Source: Halomonas alkaliantarctica
GTDB lineage: Bacteria > Pseudomonadota > Gammaproteobacteria > Pseudomonadales > Halomonadaceae
DNA length: 64,000 nt
Assembly: GCF_029854215.1 (NCBI RefSeq)
Contig: NZ_CP122961.1
Span: 186,001-250,000 of the forward strand
Direction: 5' to 3'
A program made the position numbers and the translations under genes. The notes under the pieces are model-generated. The model did not search any database. It had not been told where the DNA came from and saw only the letters and a program-made list of their open reading frames with translations. Below, one piece after another: positions 36,687-46,339 of this stretch. How positions within the stretch are numbered: position 1 is the first letter of the stretch; each line of letters begins with the position of its first letter.

Positions 36687-36975
36687 ATGCGATTTCATTG
36701 CTACGGCATAGCGCTAGGGACAGCGTTGCTCGCCACCATTTCTCCCACCTTGGATATGGCAGCGACCCCAGCATAGGCAATGACCTGCTGCTGGCGGCGA
36801 CGGTCATACGGTACTCGGCGCTGCCTACGAAGATGACCGCAATACCATCGTTGGCAATACGGACTGGGAGATGCTGCGCGACTATATAGTGGAACGAGAA
36901 GAGGTGTTCTATCAGGTTGAAGGGCGGGTGACTGATGTGGCTCAAGAGAATATGGCCCAGGAAGCGTCGCAGTGA
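36687..36975 (+). pseudogene. Frameshifted small exported protein gene
   Basis: AGGAG and an ATG at 36687 begin MRFHCYGIALGTALLATISP, a signal peptide, which stops at TAG 36774. In the +1 frame from 36784 the sequence continues GDGHTVLGAAYEDDRNTIVG... to a TGA at 36973 with good coding character (EVFYQVEGRVTDVAQENMAQ). One indel near 36770-36785 would join them into a roughly 95-residue periplasmic protein. It may be a true pseudogene or a sequencing error. Family unknown. Confidence 0.55.
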
Positions 36976-36996
36976 GTCCCGGGCCACTGATCGCGT

Positions 36997-37365
36997 TTAT
37001 TCATCAATGATGCTTTTAAAGCCGCCAAAGATCAGCCGCTTGCCATCAAACGGCATCGGATTAACGTCCATCTGCAAGCGCGGGTCTTGCATGACTTTGG
37101 GCATGGCCTCGTCGCGCACGGCGCGGGATGGCCACTCTATCCAGGAAAAGATGACACTTTCGTCGTCCTTGCGCTTAACCGCCATGGGGAAGGAGGTCAC
37201 TTCTCCTTCGGGGACATCGTCTCCCCAGCACTCCACGACCCGCAGTGCGCCGTGCTCCTTGAAAACAACGGCCGCGGCACGGGCATGCTCAATAAACGCA
37301 TCTTTATTAGCGCTGGGCACGGCAGCGACGAAACCATCTACATAAGGGTGTGTAAGCTTGCTCAT
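36997..37365 (-). CDS. DUF1428 family protein
   Basis: The 122-residue cytoplasmic product starts YVDGFVAAVPSANKDAFIEHA and has VVECWGDDVPEGEVTSFPMAVKRKDDE and the tail FDGKRLIFGGF, matching DUF1428 (YbaA-like) proteins of the dimeric alpha-beta barrel type. Such genes frequently accompany ECF sigma factor genes with DGPF partners, as here. Function unknown. Confidence 0.9.
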   Translation of the reverse strand: MSKLTHPYVDGFVAAVPSANKDAFIEHARAAAVVFKEHGALRVVECWGDDVPEGEVTSFPMAVKRKDDESVIFSWIEWPSRAVRDEAMPKVMQDPRLQMDVNPMPFDGKRLIFGGFKSIIDE

Positions 37366-37386
37366 GGCTGTTCTCCTATTACTGTT

Positions 37387-37749
37387 TTATTCTGTTTTAG
37401 GGGGGAGTTCTCGAACGGGGCGTACCTCAATGCTGCCCAGTCGGGCTGGTGGGATGCGGCTAGCCAGCTGCAGTGCCTCATTCAAGTCGTGGGCTTCGAG
37501 CAGATAGAATCCCGCCAGTTGTTCCTTGGTTTCCGCAAAGGGGCCATCGGAGATTAATGTCTCGCCATCACGCACGCGCACGGTGGTGGCGGTCTCAGTC
37601 GGTTGTAACGGCTGGCCAGCCAGGTAGTGGCCGCTGGCGCTCAGGCGCTCAACCCCAGCAATGCACTCCTGGTTGAGGTCTTGCCACGCCTGTTCGCTCA
37701 TGGCGTTGATAATCTGCTCTTGGTAATACACCAGCGCAACGTACTTCAT
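37387..37749 (-). CDS. YCII/DGPF domain protein
   Basis: The 120-residue product has the YCII fold with TTVRVRDGETLISDGPFAETKEQLAGFYLLEA, the DGPF motif that names this group. DGPF proteins are standard partners of ECF42 sigma factors and are thought to regulate or form the output of that system. It overlaps the VOC protein gene upstream by four bases (ATGA) and is followed by the DUF1428 gene 21 bp later. Confidence 0.9.
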   Translation of the reverse strand: MKYVALVYYQEQIINAMSEQAWQDLNQECIAGVERLSASGHYLAGQPLQPTETATTVRVRDGETLISDGPFAETKEQLAGFYLLEAHDLNEALQLASRIPPARLGSIEVRPVRELPPKTE

Positions 37750-38219
37750 GCGCAGTCTCCTTCAGTGGCCATGGGGCAGTTGTCTGACGCAACGTTTACC
37801 ATCCAGTGAATGCCGAAGCGATCGGTTGCCATGCCGAACCCTGGTGACCAGAAGGTAGCCTCAAACGGCATGGTGATCTTTCCACCCTCCGCTAGCTGGG
37901 CAAAGGTTCGTGCGGCCTGTTCGATATCCTGGTACTCCAACTGAACTTCTACACCTTGCGGCGGTGTATAGGTGTCAGCCGCCATATCGGCACCCATTAA
38001 GCGGCGGCCCCGTAGGTTCAGCGAGGCATGGATGATGCGGTCATGGAGTTCCGATGGTGAGTGTTCAGCAGCTGGCGTTTCAGCATAGGTCAACAGGCAC
38101 TCCAACTGGCCGCCGGTAACGTCGGCATAGAACTGCATGGCTTCCCGACAGGTGCCTGGAAAAGCGACATGCACATTCATGGCATCCGGTATGCGGGTAT
38201 CTTCTTGGGGGCTAGTCAT
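37746..38219 (-). CDS. VOC family protein (PhnB-like)
   Basis: The 157-residue product is a glyoxalase-fold PhnB/3-demethylubiquinone-like protein: VAFPGTCREAMQFYADVTGGQ, HDRIIHASLNLRGRRLMGAD, WSPGFGMATDRFGIHWMVN. It contains two beta-alpha-beta repeats but not the metal-ligand set of glyoxalase I. It sits between the ECF sigma factor and the YCII gene in a likely four-gene operon. Confidence 0.9.
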   Translation of the reverse strand: MTSPQEDTRIPDAMNVHVAFPGTCREAMQFYADVTGGQLECLLTYAETPAAEHSPSELHDRIIHASLNLRGRRLMGADMAADTYTPPQGVEVQLEYQDIEQAARTFAQLAEGGKITMPFEATFWSPGFGMATDRFGIHWMVNVASDNCPMATEGDCA

Positions 38220-38300
38220 TGAGAGACTCCTGGGTGGTCAGGGGAGTTACTCTCTTTAGTCGTTTGTCATCGTCTTGAATCGACACAGCCTTACATTTTT

Positions 38301-39548
38301 TTATGAAGAGTGTTCTAGCTCAGCCAGCCGCCTGTGCAAAAAGCGTTTTTCCGGATCCAGGGTGGCCAATTGCAGCGCCTGTTGATAGGCACTGCGCGCA
38401 GCCTCATGCTGGCCTTGGCGACGCAGTAAATCCGCTTTAGCGGCATGAAATAGATGATAGCGACTGATTTGCGGGTGATGAGCGATGTCGTCGAGTAACT
38501 TCAAACCGGTATCGGGAGCACCATTCATGGCGATGGCGACCGCACGATTCAGTGCCAGGATTGGCGATGGAAAGCGTCGACACAGGGCATCGTAGAGCCT
38601 AACGATACGCCCCCAGTCGGTTTGCTCTGCGCGGCTAGCCTGGGCGTGTACTGCGGCAATCGAAGCTTGAAGGGTGTAGTATCCGGTGGGGGTGAGCGCC
38701 AGCGCCTGTTCCAGCCACGCTATGCCGACCTGGATATCCTCTTGGCGCCATAGGCGCCTGTCCTGAGCATCCAGGGTCACCAGTTCCCCGTCGCTATCCT
38801 GGCGTGCTTCCCGGCGGGCATCATTTAGCAACATCAACGCCATCAGCCCAAACACTTCACCCTGGGGCAGTAGCCTTGCCAGCTCCTTGCCAAGTCGCAT
38901 GGCTTCTTGGGTTAGGCTGATATCGACCACGCTGGCTCCCGTGCTGCGTGAGTAGCCTTCATTGAAAACCAGGTAGATCACCTTGAGCACATCGGGGAGG
39001 CGCTCGGGTAGTTCTGCCTGGGTAGGGACAACATAAGGGATATGTGCATCGCGAATCTTGCGTTTGGCTCGCACGATACGCTGTGCCAACGTCGTAGGCT
39101 TCATCAGTAGCGCGCTGGCTACCTGTTCGGTGGTCAAACCGCACATCTCGCGAAGGGTAAGGGCGATCCGTGCTTCCATGCTCAAACTTGGGTGGCAGCA
39201 GGTGAACAGTAGCCGCAAGGCGTCGTCTTCGATGGTGGTGGGCTCAAGATCCAGCGCCTCTTCTGTAGGTAACAGCTCTGTAGGTAATAGCAAGTGAGCC
39301 CGACGGCGAGCAGTACTGCGTCGGCGGATTTGGTCTATTCCGCAGTGGTAGCCGGTGCGAATTAGCCATGCCGTGGGGTTGTCAGGTTTGCCGTTAACCG
39401 GCCACTGTTGAACAGCTGCCACAAAGGCATCCTGCATGGCTTCTTCGGCTAGTTCAAAATCTCCCAGCAGGCGTATCAGCGTCGCCTGCACGCGCCGGGA
39501 GTGCTCACGATACAGATCATCGACGTATGAAGGTTGAGTACTCATCAA
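38301..39548 (-). CDS. ECF42-type RNA polymerase sigma factor
   Basis: The 415-residue product has sigma region 2 (LYREHSRRVQATLIRLLGDFELAEEAMQDAFVAAVQQWP), region 4 (REMCGLTTEQVASALLMKPTTLAQRIVRAKRKIR) and a long C-terminal extension (DUF6596 and TPR-like, from about residue 175). This is the ECF42 architecture, where the C-terminal domain replaces an anti-sigma factor as the control element. No anti-sigma gene is present; the downstream VOC, YCII/DGPF and DUF1428 genes are the expected regulon. Confidence 0.9.
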   Translation of the reverse strand: MMSTQPSYVDDLYREHSRRVQATLIRLLGDFELAEEAMQDAFVAAVQQWPVNGKPDNPTAWLIRTGYHCGIDQIRRRSTARRRAHLLLPTELLPTEEALDLEPTTIEDDALRLLFTCCHPSLSMEARIALTLREMCGLTTEQVASALLMKPTTLAQRIVRAKRKIRDAHIPYVVPTQAELPERLPDVLKVIYLVFNEGYSRSTGASVVDISLTQEAMRLGKELARLLPQGEVFGLMALMLLNDARREARQDSDGELVTLDAQDRRLWRQEDIQVGIAWLEQALALTPTGYYTLQASIAAVHAQASRAEQTDWGRIVRLYDALCRRFPSPILALNRAVAIAMNGAPDTGLKLLDDIAHHPQISRYHLFHAAKADLLRRQGQHEAARSAYQQALQLATLDPEKRFLHRRLAELEHSS

Positions 39549-39636
39549 GGGAAGTCCGTAAGCTTTATCTCAAACGTAGTGCATGGCTTCTCCGTTGACT
39601 TGTTTTTTTATTGTCTTGTTTTAGGGAGGTAAGCAT

Positions 39637-40692
39637 TCAATCCCCTGTGCGTTTTCCCGTGGCGCTATTAAAAGGATGCAAAGCGTCCCGGGTCACAAAA
39701 AACCGCAGGGTTTCGCCTTCGGCGACCGGCGGCTGGCCCGATACGCGGATCACCGTGGGCTGGTCGCTATCGGCGAGGGTCACATACAGGTGGCTTTCGG
39801 CTCCCGCGGCTTCAAACAGCGCCAGCGTTGAATCAACAATTAGGTGAGGCGCGGCAGGCGGCGCTAGATGCATATCATCCGGGCGAATGCCGACGGTATC
39901 GGTGCCGTCGGGCAGGTTATCCAGCAGACCGTTGGCGCCTTGTTCGTTCAAGTAATCCACCGGCAGCATATTCATGGCAGGGGAACCGATAAACCCGGCG
40001 ACAAACATGCTGGCGGGGCGGGCATAGATCTCCATCGGCGTGCCCACTTGCTCAATCTGCCCGGCGTTAAGCACCACTAAACGGTCTCCCAGTGTCATGG
40101 CTTCCAACTGGTCGTGGGTCACATAGAGGCTGGTGGTTTTCAGGCGCCGCTGCAGCTGTTTGATCTCCACGCGCATCTGCACCCGCAGTTTGGCATCCAG
40201 ATTGGAAAGCGGCTCATCGAACAAGAATGCCGCCGGTTCGCGCACCAGGGCTCGGCCCATGGCTACCCGCTGGCGCTGGCCCCCAGAGAGCTTGCGCGGT
40301 TTGCGCTCTAGAAAGTCTTCGATCTCGAGCATTTTGGCGGCAACGCGCACGCGCTTTTCAATCTCGTCTTTTTTAAACCCGCGGTTCTTGAGGCCGTAAG
40401 CTAGGTTGTTGTACACCGTCATGTGCGGGTAGAGCGCATAGTTCTGGAACACCATGGCGATATCACGCTCGGCGGGCTCTAGCTTATTGACCACCCGGTC
40501 ACCGATTTTGAGCGTGCCTTCGGTAATGGTCTCAAGCCCCGCCACCATACGCAGCAGAGTAGATTTGCCGCAGCCGGAAGGCCCCACCAGCACCACAAAC
40601 TCGCCATCTTCAATCTGTAAGTCGATGCCTTTGACGGCATGAACATCGCCGCTATAGGTTTTCTTGAGCCCTTCCAAGGTAATACTGGCCAT
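39637..40692 (-). CDS. ugpC: Glycerol-3-phosphate ABC transporter ATP-binding protein
   Basis: The 351-residue MalK-type ATPase has Walker A GPSGCGKS, signature [19 protein letters not shown], Walker [14 protein letters not shown], the H-loop [11 protein letters not shown], and a C-terminal TOBE domain. It powers the UgpAE permease. The gene follows ugpE with one base between. The assignment to the Ugp system rests on the neighbouring UgpB; such ATPases can serve several sugar importers. Confidence 0.92.
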   Translation of the reverse strand: MASITLEGLKKTYSGDVHAVKGIDLQIEDGEFVVLVGPSGCGKSTLLRMVAGLETITEGTLKIGDRVVNKLEPAERDIAMVFQNYALYPHMTVYNNLAYGLKNRGFKKDEIEKRVRVAAKMLEIEDFLERKPRKLSGGQRQRVAMGRALVREPAAFLFDEPLSNLDAKLRVQMRVEIKQLQRRLKTTSLYVTHDQLEAMTLGDRLVVLNAGQIEQVGTPMEIYARPASMFVAGFIGSPAMNMLPVDYLNEQGANGLLDNLPDGTDTVGIRPDDMHLAPPAAPHLIVDSTLALFEAAGAESHLYVTLADSDQPTVIRVSGQPPVAEGETLRFFVTRDALHPFNSATGKRTGD

Positions 40693-40693
40693 C

Positions 40694-41536
40694 TTATTTC
40701 TCCGTCTCGGTCAGGCCTTTCACAAATAGGCGTTGCATAAACAGAATCACTAGCACCGGCGGCAGCGCGGCCATCACCACTGCCGCCATCACCAGTTGCC
40801 ACTGTGGGTTCTCTTCCGAGGTCATGCGCTGAATGCCCATCACGATGGTGTAATAATCAGGGTCGGTGGTGATAATGAGCGGCCAGAGGTACTGGTTCCA
40901 GCCGTAGATAAACATGATCACAAACAGCGCGGCGATATTGGTTACCGACAGCGGCATCAGTATGTCTTTAAAAAACTTCAGCGGCCCGGCGCCATCGACC
41001 CGGGCGGCTTCGAGCATCTCTTCGGGAATGGTCATAAAGAACTGGCGGAACAAGAAGGTTGCGGTAGCCGAGGCAATCAGCGGGATCGACAGCCCGGCAA
41101 AGCTATTGAGCATATTAAGATCCGCGACGACCTGAAAAGTCGGAATAATGCGCACTTCTACGGGCAGCATTAACGTGACGAAGATTACCCAGAAGAAGAA
41201 CATCCGAAAGCGGAAACGGAAGTAGACGATGGCAAAGGCGGAAAGCAGCGAAATCGACAGCTTACCCACCGTGATCGCCATGGCCATGATAAAACTGTTC
41301 CACAACATCAGGGCGGCGGGCGGTGCACCGGCATTAGAGACGCCCGACTGCCACATGCGCGTGTAGTTTTCGATCCCGTGTCCCCCAGGCAGCAGTGGCA
41401 GCGTGCCCTGCAGCAAGCCCGAGAGGGAGTGGGTAGAGGCGATGATCGCGACATACACCGGAAAAGCCACCAGCGCGACACCAGAAATCAAAACAATATG
41501 GGCTATCAGGTTAGCCCAAGGGCGGTTTTCAACCAT
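40694..41536 (-). CDS. ugpE: Glycerol-3-phosphate ABC transporter permease
   Basis: The 280-residue product has six membrane helices and the EAA loop [25 protein letters not shown] that contacts the ATPase. The [11 protein letters not shown] segment is typical of UgpE/MalG-type permeases. It partners UgpA. It starts 18 bp after ugpA and ends one base before ugpC. Confidence 0.92.
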   Translation of the reverse strand: MVENRPWANLIAHIVLISGVALVAFPVYVAIIASTHSLSGLLQGTLPLLPGGHGIENYTRMWQSGVSNAGAPPAALMLWNSFIMAMAITVGKLSISLLSAFAIVYFRFRFRMFFFWVIFVTLMLPVEVRIIPTFQVVADLNMLNSFAGLSIPLIASATATFLFRQFFMTIPEEMLEAARVDGAGPLKFFKDILMPLSVTNIAALFVIMFIYGWNQYLWPLIITTDPDYYTIVMGIQRMTSEENPQWQLVMAAVVMAALPPVLVILFMQRLFVKGLTETEK

Positions 41537-41554
41537 TAACGTTCTCCCAAAGGC

Positions 41555-42439
41555 TTAGTAGTTGACTCGGCGCTCAATAAAGCGGAATTGAATCATCGTT
41601 AAGGCCACCACAATCACCATCAGAATCACCGACTGAGCCGCAGAGGAACCCAGGTTGAGGCCTACAAAACCGTCGGCATATACTTTGTAAACTAGGATGT
41701 TGGTCGACTGAGCTGGGCCGCCTGCAGTAGTGGCATGAATAATCGCAAAGGTGTCGAACATGGCGTACACCACGTTAACCACCAGCAGGAAGAAGGTGGT
41801 GGGCGTGAGCAGCGGAAAAATAATCGTCCGGAAGCGCTTAGTCGGGCTGGCGCCGTCAATGGAGGCGGCTTCAATCAGCGATTGGGGAATGGACTGTAAA
41901 CCCGCCAGAAAAAACAGGAAGTTATAGGAGATCTGCTTCCAGGCGGCGGCAAAAATCACCAGCAGCATGGCGTCACTGCCGGAGTTACGGTGGTTCCACT
42001 GGTAACCCACCATTTCCAGCATATAGGGCACAATGCCGATAGAGGGGTTAAAGATAAACCACCACAACACGCCCGCAAGCGCGGGGGCGATGGCGTAGGG
42101 CCACACCAGGAGCGTGGTGTAGGTGCTGCGTGAGCGAATCATCCGATTGACGGTACTGGCCAATAAAAGCGCCACTGTCATCGATAGCAGGGTAGTGCCC
42201 ACGGCGAATACCACCGTCACCGATAGCGAATTGACATAACTGCCGTCACGAAATAGACGGGCAAAGTTCTCGAGACCCACAAACGTTGAGCGCAGCCCAA
42301 AGGCGTCTTCGCGCAACAGCGACTGATACAGCGCCTGGCCCGCCGGCCAGATAAAGAAAATCAGCGTCACAATCACCTGGGGCGCCAGCAGCGCGTAGGG
42401 CAAAAAGCGACCAGGGTAGGTCATGCGTTTGGTTTGCAT
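41555..42439 (-). CDS. ugpA: Glycerol-3-phosphate ABC transporter permease
   Basis: The 294-residue product has six membrane helices and the EAA loop [27 protein letters not shown]. The segment [22 protein letters not shown] follows the first helix as in UgpA. It follows ugpB after 90 bp that include a stable hairpin. With UgpE it forms the inner-membrane pore. Confidence 0.92.
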   Translation of the reverse strand: MQTKRMTYPGRFLPYALLAPQVIVTLIFFIWPAGQALYQSLLREDAFGLRSTFVGLENFARLFRDGSYVNSLSVTVVFAVGTTLLSMTVALLLASTVNRMIRSRSTYTTLLVWPYAIAPALAGVLWWFIFNPSIGIVPYMLEMVGYQWNHRNSGSDAMLLVIFAAAWKQISYNFLFFLAGLQSIPQSLIEAASIDGASPTKRFRTIIFPLLTPTTFFLLVVNVVYAMFDTFAIIHATTAGGPAQSTNILVYKVYADGFVGLNLGSSAAQSVILMVIVVALTMIQFRFIERRVNY

Positions 42440-42487
42440 GGGCAGCTCTGCAAAAGGTTAGTAAATATAAGCATCAATAAACGAAAT

Positions 42488-42515
42488 CGCCGCCTGCCCA
42501 AGTAGGCAAGCGGCG
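42488..42515 (-). terminator. Hairpin between ugpB and ugpA
   Basis: CGCCGC-TGCC and GGCA-GCGGCG arms form a stable stem in the ugpB-ugpA gap with only a partly T-rich tail. Such hairpins often protect or partially terminate transcripts so that the binding protein is made in excess of the permease. Full termination is unlikely. Confidence 0.55.
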
Positions 42516-42529
42516 AAGTGAGTGCTTAT

Positions 42530-43855
42530 TTACTGGTTGGCAGCTTCAAAGTCACGCAGCAGATCATTGCCGCGCTCCACTGCGTCATCTGCTGCTTCCT
42601 GGCCTGATTTGTCACCGGTCATCACCGCTTCCATCTCTTCGGAGATGATGTCGCGAATCTGCACGAAGTTACCAAAGCGTAGGCCCTTGGAGTTCTCGCT
42701 CGGCTCGTTGAGTGTCATCTGCTTCAACGAGATATCCGCACCGGGATTATCTTCGTAGTAGCCCTGCTCTTGGCTCAAATCCCAAGCGGCTTGCGTGATG
42801 GGCAGGTAGCCGGTTTGCTGATGCCACTGTGCCTGTACTTCGGGCTGGGAGAGGTACTCAAAGAACGCTGCAACGGCTTCGTACTCTTCGTCGCTATGGC
42901 CCTGCATTGCCCACAAGGTAGCGCCACCGATAATCGAGTTTTGCGGAGCGCCTTCTACGTCGGCGTAGTAGGGCTGCATGCCAAAGCCCACTTCAAACTC
43001 TGAATTGGCGGCGACATCCGCCCGTGAAGCAGAAGAGCCGAAGAATATCGCGCAGTCCTGGGAGTAGAACATCGGCTCTGAGTCGGGGCCGGAGCCGGGG
43101 CCACCCCATTTAAAGACACCCTCTTCCTGCCAGTCGTGCAGATTGTCCCAATGGCGTGCGACCAGCTCATTGTTGAAGTTCAGCTCGGTCTCCATGCCGC
43201 CAAAGCCATTTTCCAGCGTGCCCAGCGGCAGGTTATGCCAAGCGGAGAAGTTTTCCAGCATCACCCAGCTAGGCCAGGAGGTGGTAAAGCCACAGCTGGC
43301 CGCACCAGACTCGACGATCTGACGTGAAAAATCGGCCACTTCTTGCCATGTTTCGGGGGGCTGCTCGGGATCCAGGCCCGCTTCCTCAAACATGTCACGG
43401 TTGTAATACATGATAGGCGTAGAGGAGTTGAACGGGAACGACAGCATATTGCCGTTGGTATCAGTGTAATAACCCACGACGGCGGGCAGAAAAGCTTCGT
43501 TATCGAAAGCGCGACCATGCGCTTCCATCAACTCGTACACTGGGTAGATGGCGCCTTTGGCGTTCATCATGGTGCCAGTGCCGACCTCAAACACCTGCAG
43601 GATATGCGGCTGCTCATTGGCGCGGAAGGCGGCGATCGCGCCGGTCATCGTTTCGGTATAGGTGCCGCGATAGCTGGGGGTAACGTGGTAGTCGTCCTGA
43701 GACTCATTGAAGTCTTGGGTCATCTCTTCGAGAATTTCGCCCAGTTGGCCGCCCATGGCGTGCCACCAGCTAATCTCTGTTGCCGCCTGAGCAGACAGGC
43801 TAAGGCTGGCAGTAGCCACACCAACGGCAAGTGCGTGCAGTGTAAAACGAGACAT
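42530..43855 (-). CDS. ugpB: Glycerol-3-phosphate ABC transporter binding protein
   Basis: The 441-residue product has a signal peptide (ALAVGVATASLSLSAQAATEI) and the UgpB pattern: ISWWHAMGGQLGEILEEMTQDFNESQ, YRGTYTETMTGAIAAFRANEQPHILQVFEVGTGTMMNAKGA, MFYSQDCAIFFGSSASRAD. UgpB captures sn-glycerol-3-phosphate and glycerophosphodiesters in the periplasm. AAGGAGC precedes the ATG. In enteric bacteria ugp is PhoB-controlled; a single half-like CTGTCAC is near 43970 on this strand but no convincing Pho box was seen. Confidence 0.95.
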   Translation of the reverse strand: MSRFTLHALAVGVATASLSLSAQAATEISWWHAMGGQLGEILEEMTQDFNESQDDYHVTPSYRGTYTETMTGAIAAFRANEQPHILQVFEVGTGTMMNAKGAIYPVYELMEAHGRAFDNEAFLPAVVGYYTDTNGNMLSFPFNSSTPIMYYNRDMFEEAGLDPEQPPETWQEVADFSRQIVESGAASCGFTTSWPSWVMLENFSAWHNLPLGTLENGFGGMETELNFNNELVARHWDNLHDWQEEGVFKWGGPGSGPDSEPMFYSQDCAIFFGSSASRADVAANSEFEVGFGMQPYYADVEGAPQNSIIGGATLWAMQGHSDEEYEAVAAFFEYLSQPEVQAQWHQQTGYLPITQAAWDLSQEQGYYEDNPGADISLKQMTLNEPSENSKGLRFGNFVQIRDIISEEMEAVMTGDKSGQEAADDAVERGNDLLRDFEAANQ

Positions 43856-44070
43856 AACAGCTCCTTGTGGGCCTGAGCTTAGTCAGGCGTGCAGTGCGTT
43901 TGTTGAGATTTTTGGATGCACTGAACAGTAAGAAGTGTCGATGACGCTTTAGTGAATGCACGATGAACCTGCCGTGACAGTCAACATTATGCTACCAGCA
44001 GGCCCACCGAGTAGGAAAAGGATGATGGCGATGATAGGGTGATATAAAGAGTCCAACTAACGAGAGCAGC

Positions 44071-45234
44071 ATGACTGACGTGACCACTTTACTGACGAAG
44101 TTGGTGTCATTCGACACCACTTCCAGTGAATCCAATCTGGCGCTGATTGAGTACGTGGAAGGTTATTTGGCCGAGTACGGCGTTAGTGCCGAGCGGGTGA
44201 TGAGCCCCTGCGGCACCAAGGCTAATTTAATCGCAAGGATCGGCCCAGAGGCTCCGGGCGGGGTAATGCTTTCCGGGCATACCGATGTGGTGCCGGTAGC
44301 GGGGCAGCCCTGGTCGAGTGATCCTTTTACCCTGCGCGATGGTGGCGATGGCCGCTTATACGGGCGTGGCACCTGCGATATGAAAGGCTTTATCGCCTGC
44401 GTATTGTCGATGGTGCCCACTTGGACGAAAGCGCCTCTGCAGCAGCCGATTTATCTGGGGTTCTCGTATGACGAAGAGATTGGCTGCGTAGGCGCGCCGA
44501 GCTTGATCAAGCGCTTCTACGAGCACTACTCCACTACGGCTCACGTTATTGTCGGCGAGCCCACCAGCATGCAGCCAGTGGTGGCGCAGAAGGGTGCAAC
44601 CAATTTACGCACCACGGTGACTGGCCGAGAAGCCCACAGCAGTCAGGTCAACCAAGGCACCTCAGCCATCCACGTGGCGGCAAGGCTGGTGACCTTTATT
44701 GAGGACACCATGGCGGCGTTGGTGGAAGAAGGGCGCGTCGATGAGGCCTTTAACGTGCCTCACACCAGCTTGCACGTCGGTAAAATAAAAGGCGGTACAG
44801 CGATCAATATTATGGCGCGGGAGTGTCAGTTTGAGTGGGAAATTCGCCATCTGCCTACGGACACCTTCGACGAAATATATGCGCGGTTTGAGGCGTTTTG
44901 CGCGCAGCTAAGCACTGAGCTGCAGGCCAAAGGCAAGCACGTTGAAATTACCACCGAGCCGCTTAACGTCACGGTGCCAGGCCTGGCCGACAGGGATAAC
45001 GATCAGGTGCTGCGCTTAGCGAAAGATCATCTGCCTAGCGCTTGCTGCAACCATGCAGTGGCTTACGCTACAGAAGCAGGGCAGTTCCAAGGCCAGGGAC
45101 TACAAACCATTATTCTCGGCCCCGGCAGCATCGATCAAGCGCATCAGCCTGATGAGTATATCGATATTGAGCAGCTTGAAGCGTGCGAGGATTTTCTAGC
45201 CAAAATGGGCCGTGCGCTCGAAACGCCCGCATAA
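44071..45234 (+). CDS. argE: Acetylornithine deacetylase
   Basis: ArgE removes acetate from N-acetylornithine in arginine synthesis. The 387-residue M20-family metallopeptidase has SGHTDVVPV, LYGRGTCDMKGF, GFSYDEEIGCVGAP and IVGEPTSMQPV, which carry the two-metal site and the acidic catalytic residue, and the dimerisation domain with EAHSSQVNQG. It is followed by its own terminator. No other arg genes are in the window. Confidence 0.95.
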   Translation: MTDVTTLLTKLVSFDTTSSESNLALIEYVEGYLAEYGVSAERVMSPCGTKANLIARIGPEAPGGVMLSGHTDVVPVAGQPWSSDPFTLRDGGDGRLYGRGTCDMKGFIACVLSMVPTWTKAPLQQPIYLGFSYDEEIGCVGAPSLIKRFYEHYSTTAHVIVGEPTSMQPVVAQKGATNLRTTVTGREAHSSQVNQGTSAIHVAARLVTFIEDTMAALVEEGRVDEAFNVPHTSLHVGKIKGGTAINIMARECQFEWEIRHLPTDTFDEIYARFEAFCAQLSTELQAKGKHVEITTEPLNVTVPGLADRDNDQVLRLAKDHLPSACCNHAVAYATEAGQFQGQGLQTIILGPGSIDQAHQPDEYIDIEQLEACEDFLAKMGRALETPA

Positions 45235-45257
45235 AGTGGTTAGCACCACCTAAGAAA

Positions 45258-45289
45258 AATCCCACCCTTTAAAGGAGTGGGATTTTTTA
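45258..45289. terminator. Terminator after argE
   Basis: AATCCCAC and GTGGGATT pair around an 11-nt loop and are followed by TTTT; A-runs on the other side allow it to work both ways for the opposing gene. Confidence 0.88.
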
Positions 45290-45311
45290 TACCGTGCCAA
45301 TTTATATCAAT

Positions 45312-45623
45312 TTAATGTTGAGGGTGTTCTTCAAACAGCTCAGCTTTGGCATGGCGCATCACATCTTCGCACGCCTGCTGTTGGGCTAACTGCGTTAGCA
45401 GGCGCTGAGTTACTTCGAAGCCCTTGCCTAAGCAAGTGTCGACTTCCTGTGGGCTAACCGCTGGCGTCACTCGATAATCGATTTTTACCGTGCGTCCGCC
45501 ACCTTCCAGCCGATCCGCAACTCCCCTGAGTCTCCACGCGATTCTCTCTTTCCAAGTTGCTGATTCTTCCGCGCCTTCGTTTACGCTAAACGTGCACTGC
45601 CATTCCGGTTTAAAGACCTTCAT
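45312..45623 (-). CDS. Small hypothetical protein
   Basis: The 103-residue product MKVFKPEWQCTFSVNEGAEE... is soluble, with a helical C-terminus (EVTQRLLTQLAQQQACEDVMRHA). GGAGG with good spacing precedes the ATG and a terminator follows, so it is likely real. Family not recognised. Confidence 0.65.
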   Translation of the reverse strand: MKVFKPEWQCTFSVNEGAEESATWKERIAWRLRGVADRLEGGGRTVKIDYRVTPAVSPQEVDTCLGKGFEVTQRLLTQLAQQQACEDVMRHAKAELFEEHPQH

Positions 45624-45809
45624 AGGAGAACCTCCAAAAAAATTTGGAAAGAATGATCAATCGTGATTCGTACCCCATCGTCTGAATGTATTGCCCCACT
45701 ACTATATACCTAACGCAGCATAAATATCGAAACAATAGTCGTACAACCTGAGCGACGCGCATAGGACGTATCGGTTAGGCTATTGAAGATGTAACTAAAG
45801 AGCTTTTTT

Positions 45810-46307
45810 ATGACCCGCACAACCGAACTAAGTTGCCCCTGTGGTAGCCAATTAACGCTTGATACCTGCTGTGGGCGCTATCATCAAGGCGAGTTTGCCC
45901 CCACGCCTGAAGCCTTGATGCGCTCTCGCTATTCGGCTTTTGTATTAGGGCTTAGCGACTACCTGTTGACGACATGGCACCCTACTACACGACCTGCAGA
46001 GCTTGCGCCTGATCCTGACGCTGAGTGGAAATCACTATCTATCGTCTCCGCGGAACCGCCGCTCGACAATAGTGGCTATGTGCATTTTCGTGCCTGTTTT
46101 TATGAGAGAGCGCGTGAGCATAAGCATGAAAGAGGACGAGAGCCAAAAGGCTGGCATGTCTTAGAAGAAGTGTCTCGCTTCATTAAAGAGCAGCAACGCT
46201 GGTGGTATATCGATGGCACGCCCACCCTTAGCCGCTTAAAACCACGTCGAAACGACCCATGCTTATGTGGTAGCGGGCGTAAATTAAAGGTATGTTGCGG
46301 TGAGTAG
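45810..46307 (+). CDS. ychJ: YchJ family protein with two SEC-C motifs
   Basis: The 165-residue protein has an N-terminal zinc-binding SEC-C motif (CPCGSQLTLDTCCGRYH) and a second at the C-terminus (NDPCLCGSGRKLKVCC), with a NTF2-like domain between (ALMRSRYSAFVLGLSDYLLTTWHP). This is the UPF0225/YchJ family, function unknown. Confidence 0.92.
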   Translation: MTRTTELSCPCGSQLTLDTCCGRYHQGEFAPTPEALMRSRYSAFVLGLSDYLLTTWHPTTRPAELAPDPDAEWKSLSIVSAEPPLDNSGYVHFRACFYERAREHKHERGREPKGWHVLEEVSRFIKEQQRWWYIDGTPTLSRLKPRRNDPCLCGSGRKLKVCCGE

Positions 46308-46339
46308 GCGCGAAGCGCTAATCAAAATGAGGCATAAAA

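Noticed and set aside
43960..43990. Possible Pho box upstream of ugpB
   Set aside because: Only one half (CTGTCAC) is recognisable; the second 11-bp repeat does not match.
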